Made by a program: the position numbers and the translations under genes. Positions 8,901 through 15,919 of a stretch of 15,919 nucleotides of DNA are shown here, one piece after another. The notes beneath the pieces are model-generated. The model saw only the letters and a list, made by a program, of their open reading frames with translations. It was not told the DNA's origin and searched no databases. Origin of the DNA: Chloroflexota bacterium (lineage in GTDB: Bacteria > Chloroflexota > Dehalococcoidia > UBA1151 > TMED-70); contig PBLU01000018.1 in the NCBI GenBank assembly GCA_002721875.1, positions 15,334-31,252 of the forward strand. The letters run 5' to 3'. Numbering within the stretch: the stretch's first letter is position 1; each line of letters begins with the position of its first letter.

Positions 8901-11900
8901 TTTATTAGCTTGATTACTGTCTGGAACATAAATAATGTCGCCTGGTTGACCAAACTCTGTACCATCTACCCTAATTCCTTGATATTTCTTAGAAGCTAAA
9001 TATTCAGCTAATGCTCCTTTCTGCTCAGCAGTTAATTTGCCATCTAAAACAGCACCAACATTTTCTATGTTTAATTCTTGTAATAACTTAGAAAGTGATT
9101 TATTTTGAGAAGTTAAATCAAGAATCATAATATCTGCATTTACGACTCCATCTACATAAGTACTTTTTTCTCGGACTTCTCCTCCGTCCATAGATTTAAA
9201 ATATGTACCTTTTCCTAATCCTTTATCTTGGACTAATCCAGCTTCTTCTACTCCTTTCTCAAGAGCTGTTGTACCTGTTTTTGTTGTAGCTACATCTACT
9301 TCTATATGTTGATATGGAGGTATAAACATTTCTTGACCGCCCAAGAAATCCATTTGCTGCATCCTTAAGTTTTGCGCAGAGGGTCTATTAACCTCAGCTA
9401 TTGCAACGCTTACTTTCATTGCATCTTCCCATAAAGATATTAATAATGATTTTGATGTACTATCGTTGGGGTTTAATTTTATATCTAACGCTACTTCTTT
9501 CATTTGCTGTATCTGTACGTCTCTTTGTAAAATTATTGCTGCTTGGGCGACTTGTTTTTGCAATGCGTTTTTATCTCCTCTCATTGCTTTTTTGTGCAAA
9601 GCCAATATTTCATCTGTTCTAAAATTACTTTCTGTTATTAATTGCAAGCCTAATCTTTTCATGTTTTCCATAGTAAAAGAAGGCACTTTTGTAGCATCTT
9701 CTCTTGTTCCTAATAGTTCAAACAAGCTAGTTTCAAATGCTTTATTAGTAGCAATTAAATCGGCTTCGCTAGTTGGTATATATCTTTTGCCATCTGGATT
9801 TAGTTTTCTATTTATTAATCTTCTATATAATCCGTCCATTGCTTCTTCAATAGTCATATCTCCGTCTCTTATTGCAACCTTTATAGTCTCTAAGTTTTCT
9901 GTAAATTCATCTGGATTTAATGCAAAACTAGCTGGTTCTGGAGCTGTATTGCCTGGTATATTTTTTGCAAAACGAAAAGGTCTAGGAGTTCTTTCTGCTA
10001 ATCTTCCAGCTTGTGCGTCTCTAAATATATCTTTATAAGTTTTAAAGCCATAACCCGAAAGTTTGTTGTTTATTTTTTCTGCAATTTCTTTTAATTTTCT
10101 AAATGGCTGTAGCCAAGTAGGTTCTTTGGCAAAATCAAGTTCATCAAATACTGAAAAAGCAAATGCCTGGACTTCTCTTTCACTCATTCTTTTAGCACCA
10201 AATAAATATTTTTGATGTTTAGGATAGAAAGATGCGACTATTTCCCTTAACTGTCTATCTACTGCTGGACTATCTAATAGTCTTTGCTCTTTAAGAGTTA
10301 AATATCTATCTTGTATTCTATGGAATGATTCATGTCTCAATGTCTGCATCATTGATCCAAAGTTTATAAAATGACTTTTATAAGTCATTGCAAGAATTAT
10401 TAAATCTTTTGCAGGGGTTGAACCAAACTTGAATACACCTTTAGCTCTACCAGTTCTACCTATTGCGCTAGGAGGTAAACCATAGTCGGCTGCTGCCTTT
10501 GCAGTTATTTTAGGTTCAATAGCATCAACAAGACGTAAGTTTTGGACGTTCGCACCAGCTATTTTTCTAGCTATATCAACTAATTCTTGCGCTTGCTGTT
10601 CAGTAAGATTTACGTCAGCATTAACATGATCGTTACCCATGTTTGTATATATATCATCTTCCAACGCAAACTCTAATTGCTCATTATTTTTAGGATCAAG
10701 TGGATCAAAATTCTTAGGGTTAGTCGAGTCTTTGTATTCTTTGTTGTATTTATCCTGGAGTTTTTTGTTTGCTTTCTTTACATTTTCATTTTCTATTTCT
10801 CTTAAATCATCTAGCTCGAAATCCCCTTTCTTTAAATTTTTGTCAAACATTTCTGGTTTATATCTAGGATCTTTTCGTACCCAACCTCGTTCGTCAGTAT
10901 AGTTTCCTATAATTGTAAATCTGCCATTTCCTAACATTTTTCCGCCTCTAGTTGCTATTGGCGCTTCTATCGAATATTCATAAGCTCTACTATTCTCTAA
11001 TATTAAAACTCCGTCCTCTGGATCTTGTGCTGCTAATTCTTTTAATTGGTTTTTTATTTTTATAAAACTTTCATATTGTCTGTTTGAAGGTATGCCAACC
11101 TCTTCTAAAAACGCACGAAATTCTCCGTCTTTAGCTGAAGGTTTTTTGTTCCATCTATTACCTGTAATATATATAGCTTTATCAATATCATTAGCAAACT
11201 CTATTTGATATTTTCCATATCTAGGTTTTGCAGTACCAGCCCATTTTTCGTTATCAAACCTTAAAGTCATTGGATGTCTAACCTTTAATATCTTCCACAT
11301 ATCAGCAAAAGTTACTCTACTTACATCCCCTAGTTCTTTAAATTTAAAACCACCTCTTGTACTTATAGGTAATTTTTTCTTATTAGCATTAGTAACAGTA
11401 CTCTTTAATGTTTCTCCAATCTTTGAATGATTTTTGTTTAACGAACCATTGTTACCTACTAATTCATCTTCTATGTCAAAAATTTCTTGCTCTGAATATC
11501 CCTGCAATAGTTCTTCTTTTTCTTTATTTACAACTTTTTGTACTTCTTCCCTGCTAATAGGCTCAGGCTTTTCGTTTCTTAAAAGGTCGTTAGCTTTTTC
11601 ATTTAACTTAGCATCAACTTCTTTTTGTACTCTTGCTGGCTCTGATTCAATCTTAGTTAGAGGTGCGTCATCCCCTGCCATAGCTGATTTTATTGTTTCA
11701 AAGTTATTTTTTATTATTTGATTTGCGCTAATTTTATTAGCTTTCATTTGAGTAGCTAACTCGTTAATTAATCTGTTTGTATCTGAAACTGTATATGCTA
11801 AACCCTCAAACCTTTCAACTTGTCTTTCTGCCTCAAGCCTTCTATCAACTGAATCGTCATAAGCAATTTTGTTTCCTTGTACTTTTTCAATAGCAGCTTT

Positions 11901-14696
11901 TTTATTTTTTTGAGTTACAGCTCTTAAACCGCTTATTTCTGTTCTAAGTGTTTTTAAAAATGCTTCAGCTATAGCGCTTATTTCTGGTAAATTATTTTCT
12001 TTTGACCATTGCTCTAGTCCAGGTAAAGTGCCTTCCGTAACTGTTTCTACTGCTCTAGTAGATGCAAGCATTATTTGTCTGATTCGATCTGCGCTAAATT
12101 TTGTATTTTTAGCAAATTTACTATAAACAAAATTAATTGATTCAACACTAGCTCCTTCTACTGAGCCAAGCGCTAACGCTTTATTGTATGGAAGTTCTTT
12201 AGTCGCAACTTTATCTAAAAGATTTCTTGGTAATCTTGAAAGCTGAGTGCCTTCAATCATTAATGTATTTGTTAAAGTAATACCTTTCTGCGCTAACGAC
12301 TCTAATGTTTCTCCACTATTTTGCATAAACAATGCAACATCTATTGCGGTCATAGATCCTTTGATAGATGCGCCTTGAGCAATATTCTTTAAAGCTGATA
12401 TTGTTTGTGCTTCTCTAACTGTTGCTACATCTACAAACCTTACATCTACTTCTCCTATTCCTGATCTTTGAGCAAGGTCTAATCTATTGTGACCATCAAC
12501 AATATAGACCTTACCCACATCCCCTATTTCTCCTGTTGTATCTCTCCATACTGTTAGCAAGTCAGCTAAGTTTGGATCAAAAGTACTAGCTTCTTTAAGA
12601 GATCCACTTACCCCTTTCTTGTTAAATTTACCTTCTGATTTAACTTGAAATACATCTGGACGAACTGTTAAGTCAGTAATTTTAACCTTTGCAACTTCTC
12701 CAGCAGTAGGAGCAGCTAACCCAACGCTTGTACCTAGCTCATTAGAAAATCCTCTATCCGAGTCAGGTCTTATTTGTGATTGTATTTTTTGTTCTGCTAC
12801 AAATTCTTCGGTAGCTTCGCCAAGTTCTTTTGCAGCCTTTTTAACTATATTCTGTGACTTCTTGACTTCAGTTTCAAGATCAACTTGTTTTTGTTCTGTA
12901 TATCCTGTTTCCCATTGTGGATCTTTTATCTCTCCTTCTTTTTTGTAATAACCTAATAAATCTTTTCCAGGTGCATCTTCATCTACTTCTCCTATTCTTA
13001 TAGGTTGCCTAACCTTTCCATCTAATGCTCTTTTTGGCTGAGGTGTTTGTTGTTCTTCTATTGTTTCAGCTTCTATTGTATTTTCTTGATTACCTTTAGT
13101 TTTTTCATCTGCGTCTAATTTTGCTCTTATCTTTTTGTAGTATTCAATTGCGTCATATTCTTTCTTTAAATTATCAGCGTTATCTATTGCTGCTTCAAAA
13201 ATTTTCCACTTGCTTAAATAGTTAACCATTGGCTTAATTATTCTTGCTTCCGCAGAGTCAACTATTGATCGCAAATAATTTTCAGCAATTTGATACCCAT
13301 AATCTTCCGCAGTTTTAGTTCCAATAGATTTATCTAACAAATCAAGTTGTGTATTTTTTGTAGGAAATTGCCCTGGAAAAGCTCCTTTAAATCCGCCTTG
13401 ACCAAACTTTCTTGTTAAGTTTAACGCTTTACCTCCAGCTCCAAACGCTACACCCATAGGTATTCCGTTAATTATTTCATTTACAAATAATGATTTTATT
13501 TTTGCTTCGACAAATGAATCATTTAATCTAGCGTTGTTATTAATTCCTTCTGGTAATAAATTATCCATTAAAGAAGGTTGGTATGGATCTCCTAAAATAG
13601 TTTCTGCTATAAGCGAATTTCTTGCTCCTTCTACTGAATTTTTAGCTACAAACTTACTTACCTTGCTTACTCTTGGCATATTAACCTTCATCCAACTTAT
13701 AGCTTTAGCAAACTGTGGAGAGGCAGCTTTAGCTTTCTTAAATACGTTTGCAGCATATACATATTCATCTGGTAGTCCAGGAGTTAATGCTTTAGCAGCA
13801 GCAAAGGTTAAAAAGAATGGTGCTACTTCTCCAGCAAAAGTTGACCCCATATCAGCTAATGGTCTGCCAGTATCTATAACTGGAAAACCGCCAACCAGTT
13901 CGTCAAAAGATGCACCTTTACCGCCAAGTAATCCCCAGTTTTCGCCAGCCAATCTGTCTTGACCACTCATAGGTTCAAAGTCAGGATCATCTTTTATTTG
14001 GAATGGATCTTTATTATCTGCAATATCTTGGAATATATTTTTACTTATAAGTCCTGTACCCATAGCATCTGCTATGCTCATTCTGTTATTTATATCGCCA
14101 AGTTTTTTAAAAAATTCTGGCAAACTTTTTTTATCTATACCAGCTTTTATTGCTTTCATTGCCAAAGCATTAGCACCAACTACATCCCCTGTTAGCATTT
14201 CTGCCATAAATCCAGGCATATCCATCCTTACCATGTCATTCAAAGTATTATTAATACCTGTAACACCACTAATAGCGGTTCTATCTACAATTCTTGCTAA
14301 GTCTCCTAATGCGTTTCTTAATCTAAACTGACCTTTTAGTTCTTTTGGAGCATACTTTCCTTTGTAATCTTTGCTGAAAATATTTAATTTGTCGTATAAA
14401 CCTAAAATTGGTGTTGACATTTTTGTGTCTCTACCTACTCCAAACCCTAAATCGTTTTTAAATTTTTCTGTGTAGTAATTATCAGAATGTATTTCTTCTC
14501 CACTTGTATCTACTGGTGTAAAATCTGTCTCTATATCATCTTCTATTTCAGTAGTCATTTCTTCTACTGGATTCATTAAATCAAATAATGCTTCATTAAA
14601 AGGTTTAGCATCAGCAACTTTTGTATCTCTAGCTTCTAAAGCCTGGTCAGCTTTAACTTCTTTATCAGATATAATTAGGTCTTTTTCTGTTGCCAT
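5982..14696 (-). CDS. Giant internal virion / polyvalent protein (gp16 position) with ParB-like, zincin and probable ADP-ribosyltransferase segments
   Basis: 2904 residues, more than twice the 1318 of T7 gp16. Residues 1-60 are acidic. Hydrophobic segments occur near 290-310, 405-425 and 2453-2470. A charged, low-complexity linker spans about 510-640. About 668-866 is ParB-like, with DGHNR at 734-738 in the context VYIVDGHNRLDLAQ. About 1395-1570 is zincin-like, with HESFH at 1455-1459 and a candidate third metal ligand, Glu1508, in EREVQAFAF. About 1790-1938 resembles ADP-ribosyltransferase folds (GKGTYF at 1828-1833, then YQGIRVDG and GDIIYVPD near its end). The remaining ~950 residues are mostly helical, and I cannot assign them a domain. 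Such domain strings characterise phage 'polyvalent' proteins thought to be injected with the DNA. The position just upstream of the gp17-type gene is that of gp16, the T7 ejection protein. I do not see gp16's transglycosylase signature. ATG 14696 is 2 nt after the previous stop, with AGG at 14708-14706 (9-nt spacing). No frameshift is evident. Confidence 0.85.
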   Translation of the reverse strand: MATEKDLIISDKEVKADQALEARDTKVADAKPFNEALFDLMNPVEEMTTEIEDDIETDFTPVDTSGEEIHSDNYYTEKFKNDLGFGVGRDTKMSTPILGLYDKLNIFSKDYKGKYAPKELKGQFRLRNALGDLARIVDRTAISGVTGINNTLNDMVRMDMPGFMAEMLTGDVVGANALAMKAIKAGIDKKSLPEFFKKLGDINNRMSIADAMGTGLISKNIFQDIADNKDPFQIKDDPDFEPMSGQDRLAGENWGLLGGKGASFDELVGGFPVIDTGRPLADMGSTFAGEVAPFFLTFAAAKALTPGLPDEYVYAANVFKKAKAASPQFAKAISWMKVNMPRVSKVSKFVAKNSVEGARNSLIAETILGDPYQPSLMDNLLPEGINNNARLNDSFVEAKIKSLFVNEIINGIPMGVAFGAGGKALNLTRKFGQGGFKGAFPGQFPTKNTQLDLLDKSIGTKTAEDYGYQIAENYLRSIVDSAEARIIKPMVNYLSKWKIFEAAIDNADNLKKEYDAIEYYKKIRAKLDADEKTKGNQENTIEAETIEEQQTPQPKRALDGKVRQPIRIGEVDEDAPGKDLLGYYKKEGEIKDPQWETGYTEQKQVDLETEVKKSQNIVKKAAKELGEATEEFVAEQKIQSQIRPDSDRGFSNELGTSVGLAAPTAGEVAKVKITDLTVRPDVFQVKSEGKFNKKGVSGSLKEASTFDPNLADLLTVWRDTTGEIGDVGKVYIVDGHNRLDLAQRSGIGEVDVRFVDVATVREAQTISALKNIAQGASIKGSMTAIDVALFMQNSGETLESLAQKGITLTNTLMIEGTQLSRLPRNLLDKVATKELPYNKALALGSVEGASVESINFVYSKFAKNTKFSADRIRQIMLASTRAVETVTEGTLPGLEQWSKENNLPEISAIAEAFLKTLRTEISGLRAVTQKNKKAAIEKVQGNKIAYDDSVDRRLEAERQVERFEGLAYTVSDTNRLINELATQMKANKISANQIIKNNFETIKSAMAGDDAPLTKIESEPARVQKEVDAKLNEKANDLLRNEKPEPISREEVQKVVNKEKEELLQGYSEQEIFDIEDELVGNNGSLNKNHSKIGETLKSTVTNANKKKLPISTRGGFKFKELGDVSRVTFADMWKILKVRHPMTLRFDNEKWAGTAKPRYGKYQIEFANDIDKAIYITGNRWNKKPSAKDGEFRAFLEEVGIPSNRQYESFIKIKNQLKELAAQDPEDGVLILENSRAYEYSIEAPIATRGGKMLGNGRFTIIGNYTDERGWVRKDPRYKPEMFDKNLKKGDFELDDLREIENENVKKANKKLQDKYNKEYKDSTNPKNFDPLDPKNNEQLEFALEDDIYTNMGNDHVNADVNLTEQQAQELVDIARKIAGANVQNLRLVDAIEPKITAKAAADYGLPPSAIGRTGRAKGVFKFGSTPAKDLIILAMTYKSHFINFGSMMQTLRHESFHRIQDRYLTLKEQRLLDSPAVDRQLREIVASFYPKHQKYLFGAKRMSEREVQAFAFSVFDELDFAKEPTWLQPFRKLKEIAEKINNKLSGYGFKTYKDIFRDAQAGRLAERTPRPFRFAKNIPGNTAPEPASFALNPDEFTENLETIKVAIRDGDMTIEEAMDGLYRRLINRKLNPDGKRYIPTSEADLIATNKAFETSLFELLGTREDATKVPSFTMENMKRLGLQLITESNFRTDEILALHKKAMRGDKNALQKQVAQAAIILQRDVQIQQMKEVALDIKLNPNDSTSKSLLISLWEDAMKVSVAIAEVNRPSAQNLRMQQMDFLGGQEMFIPPYQHIEVDVATTKTGTTALEKGVEEAGLVQDKGLGKGTYFKSMDGGEVREKSTYVDGVVNADIMILDLTSQNKSLSKLLQELNIENVGAVLDGKLTAEQKGALAEYLASKKYQGIRVDGTEFGQPGDIIYVPDSNQANKIINSKAQIQEGSDPADIPEQQSIPGVFKKAVLEQENIFENLMSKKDYESVMNNKPTKRAREIMEIIAESLYLYKDRTKSMNNFMTNFAKGLDNVGKGQLTQEKIAQIARNGIFLNSATLGKVLGGSLFRAVTLPYSQYMGAGKTKRKALAAGDMDGARMARMRQQLNLTMYLRYFVHAAHAFRLALSAVKHDEVFGNINRGYFEADGYRKSKNPNKQPKIRRFDDYVQEEIDDEARRMLSGGKGVAKHLTNPETNPVILATHYLTKGVKTTFGSGASRVMSGLDTLVGMTVAPSYEYARLMEQELFQKMAQGFDMHDPRIFNEAHKKAEAALNRSLADVEMPDGSVIKGGFMDSVHARQAVDYVNFTDSIEVDRNERTVEYGIRRAQEKGLTQPEDILEFAEQYRNDADLNNLEYFTKASEPTNDQFRVFGKGLSSTETGFDELGQQILNYPSKRIHKATRAVPLLGVVFPTNRTPLNLVKSALRHLPLPTNRLVDSYWRDITSEDLFQRERAIGEIATSQHLFALGIGAVATGLVEFSGPQSTNPNRDRLNRYMHRPPNAIRFRTPGSNEWSDWYSLDMFDTASFIFGSIGGYVDAIKRMPRDDQFEIPYTENDEIVYSDKAQEAYIIANAHTLRRFDGYTAAKAIGDTVKENTVGYFRKSVMANIGNFYDLITELMQTEESGNQYIHTGKRNMLETTIARYMKMPLALLRQTRIGFDNKRYLINESVNATTGERTWYATASDLATELLSEIPGLQNLFGTPELDPIYGQPVEYDYAYGAENIKNPLLRSLVMNIHPLAMFRPTKERNGTVYKELSRLHGFGAYPRFSTRTSLGIKGYVMSNQEFMEFRELMTTLKDPNGSGLTFAQDLERLINSDAYKELPDYDPEFDATGLPRNIVSKRAMLTKLYAIDQLAKKYRDAAVRYFINTKPYLQHLQNENKILNKEVAQTTNDFPNQVEAWRSIVNSDVRTG

Positions 14697-14698
14697 AC

Positions 14699-15919
14699 TT
14701 ATAAACCTAAATTTTTGTTATATTTATATATCATAACCTTTGCATCTTGAATTGTCTCTATCCCATTTAGTGATAAGAGAAATTCTTTATGTTGAGGAAA
14801 ATCTTTAAGGTTTGCTGGAATACTAGAATGATTGTAGTCAATAACTCCATCTGTAACCGCTTCTGGATATAAATTTTTTATACTGTTTTCTGTTTCAAAA
14901 ATAATAAAATTACCTAAATCAACACCATCCTCTCCTCCATATTTATCTGTAGCCTCTAGTAAAGAAAAAAGATTTTCTATATTTCTATGAGCTGTGTTTA
15001 GTTTTGACCTCTGCCCTCTACTCCAAGTTTTATGATCTTTAGTGCCTTCCTTATATCTTGTTTGATTTATGTCGTTGCTGTATGACTCATGCGGAGATAT
15101 ATAAACACCTCCTACAGTATGTCCATCACGACCACCAAACATTATATTAAGATAAAAATGTGTGCCAGCTTTGGGATTAAAAACAACTCCATTAGGAGAG
15201 TCTATATGCAGAACAAAACTGTATTCTTCAGTTCCAGCCCTGTATAAATCATTTGCGTCAAAGTTTGCTTCAGATAATCTATTATCAATAATATTTCCGT
15301 AATTTCCATCAGAGTTTCCAACAAAACTTGTACCAGGCTCAGTTTCTCCATACCAGCTTGACGTGTATTTGTTTCCTGTAACTGATGGGTCAACTCCTTC
15401 AGTATCAAAAAATTGTGCAAATACTCCGTTTTCTTTATCATCCCTAACTCTGTTATTTAATTGCGTCCTTGTTACTTTTTGACCATCTGAAGTCATTTCA
15501 AAGTAAGTATCTATTAAATATTTTTCTACGCTTCCTCTAATTTGTTCCCAAGCTGCATTTATTTCAGTATCACTAGCTTGAGGCTTACTGTTTTTATAAG
15601 TCTTTTTAAATTCATCTTCTTGATTTTTTAATGATTCGCCTACTGCGGTTGCTACAATACTGCCCTCCATTTCTAAAATATTTTTATGAGTATCCGCCAC
15701 TCCTGATTGTAAATCAATTACATCTTGACCATATATACCAGCTAATGCTTTATAGCTTGATAAATATTTAGTACAAGCATTACTGTTTTCGCCAGCTAGT
15801 AAACAAGCCTGTGCATCTTTTTTTAGTAACTTTACATCTGCTCTAAACTCTGTTGGAGTTAAATCATAAACAATATTTTTTAAAAGAGTATCTCTACTTT
15901 TTTCTAATTCTTCTATTCT
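14699..15919 (-). CDS. Probable internal virion protein (gp15 position), unknown family; 5' end outside window
   Basis: The frame stays open to the right edge. 406 residues are visible and the gene begins beyond the window. A GTG at 15700-15698 (giving a 333-residue protein) is the only common start codon in the visible upstream part. However, the 73 codons upstream of it encode ordinary protein sequence (for example RIEELEKSRDTLLKNIVYD at the edge and a segment with two cysteines, DAQACLLAGENSNACTKYL), so that GTG is very unlikely to be the true start. The N-terminal visible part is helical and charged. The centre (about 205-280 of the visible part) looks beta-rich, with HIDSPNGVVFNPKAGTHFYL and GGRDGHTVGGVYISPHES. 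The rest is mixed. No catalytic motif or membrane segment is evident. The gene lies 2 nt upstream of the giant gene and is probably coupled to it. By T7 order (15-16-17) it sits where the gp15 ejection-core protein would be; sequence alone does not prove that. Confidence 0.75.
   Translation of the reverse strand, partial: RIEELEKSRDTLLKNIVYDLTPTEFRADVKLLKKDAQACLLAGENSNACTKYLSSYKALAGIYGQDVIDLQSGVADTHKNILEMEGSIVATAVGESLKNQEDEFKKTYKNSKPQASDTEINAAWEQIRGSVEKYLIDTYFEMTSDGQKVTRTQLNNRVRDDKENGVFAQFFDTEGVDPSVTGNKYTSSWYGETEPGTSFVGNSDGNYGNIIDNRLSEANFDANDLYRAGTEEYSFVLHIDSPNGVVFNPKAGTHFYLNIMFGGRDGHTVGGVYISPHESYSNDINQTRYKEGTKDHKTWSRGQRSKLNTAHRNIENLFSLLEATDKYGGEDGVDLGNFIIFETENSIKNLYPEAVTDGVIDYNHSSIPANLKDFPQHKEFLLSLNGIETIQDAKVMIYKYNKNLGL
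14706..14708 (-). promoter_or_regulatory. Weak ribosome binding site (AGG) for the giant gene
   Basis: AGG lies 9 nt before ATG 14696 inside the end of the upstream gene. It is the only Shine-Dalgarno-like element near this start. The start is also 2 nt past the upstream stop, so coupling may matter more than the AGG. Confidence 0.4.

Noticed and set aside
9466..10038. 190-codon plus-strand open frame
   Set aside because: It lies wholly antisense to the giant gene, and its Ser/Leu/Ile/Phe/Cys-rich translation is what the reverse of AT-rich coding DNA gives. The minus frame is continuous and has recognisable domains.
13534..13962. 142-codon plus-strand open frame
   Set aside because: It is antisense to the N-terminal part of the giant gene, shows no protein-like motif, and sits between other antisense shadow frames.
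14020..14696. Lytic transglycosylase (T7 gp16 N-terminal type) domain in the giant protein
   Set aside because: I looked for a catalytic Glu followed by the usual Ser-Gly pattern in the first ~230 residues and saw none, so no murein-hydrolase activity is claimed.
15698..15700. GTG as the start of the right-edge gene
   Set aside because: The same frame continues without a stop to base 15919 and encodes ordinary protein sequence, so the GTG is internal to a longer truncated gene.

Overview
The window is a stretch of a tailed-phage genome, most likely a T7-like (autographivirus-type) marine podovirus. The evidence is a T7-type portal C-terminus followed by a T7 gp9-like scaffolding protein, a T7 gp17-type tail-fibre N-terminal domain, and tightly packed genes with almost no intergenic DNA. 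The low G+C content (hand counts of single lines give about 42% in the scaffold and fibre-distal genes and about 30% in part of the giant gene) and the marine-phage style of the distal tail protein suggest an AT-rich oceanic host, such as a SAR11- or picocyanobacteria-like bacterium. The host assignment is inference only.

Layout. Positions 1-1471 are on the plus strand: the 3' end of the portal gene, a possible 57-codon ORF overlapping its end, and the scaffold gene. From 1468 to the right edge everything is on the minus strand. Read in transcription order (right to left) this gives a 5'-truncated gene in the position of a gp15-like internal virion protein (14699-15919), a 2904-residue giant protein in the gp16 position (5982-14696), a short gp17-type fibre/adaptor (5005-5982), a 1073-residue distal tail protein with a cupredoxin-like domain and an RCC1-type beta-propeller (1781-5002), and a 102-residue unknown (1468-1776). 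The minus-strand genes are separated by +2, -1, +2 and +4 nt, so they look like one translationally coupled operon. The two blocks converge, and the last plus and last minus gene share the palindrome TTAA (1468-1471) as their stop codons. No stretch of 300 bases or more lacks a gene.

How it fits together. Portal and scaffold build the procapsid vertex and shell. The minus-strand operon would supply the ejected core proteins and the host-recognition apparatus. The giant protein carries ParB-like, zincin (HExxH) and probable ADP-ribosyltransferase segments, a combination typical of 'polyvalent' proteins that phages inject with their DNA to act on the new host. The short gp17 homologue probably anchors the fibre to the tail, and the cupredoxin/RCC1 protein is the likely receptor-binding tip.

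Most notable: (1) portal/scaffold and tail/ejection genes lie on opposite strands, and the capsid gene is missing from its usual place after the scaffold; (2) the polyvalent giant in the ejection-protein slot; (3) a probable receptor-binding protein with a complete amicyanin-spaced copper-ligand set plus a beta-propeller. I saw no tRNA, CRISPR array, insertion sequence, integrase, att site, recognisable phage promoter or clear terminator.
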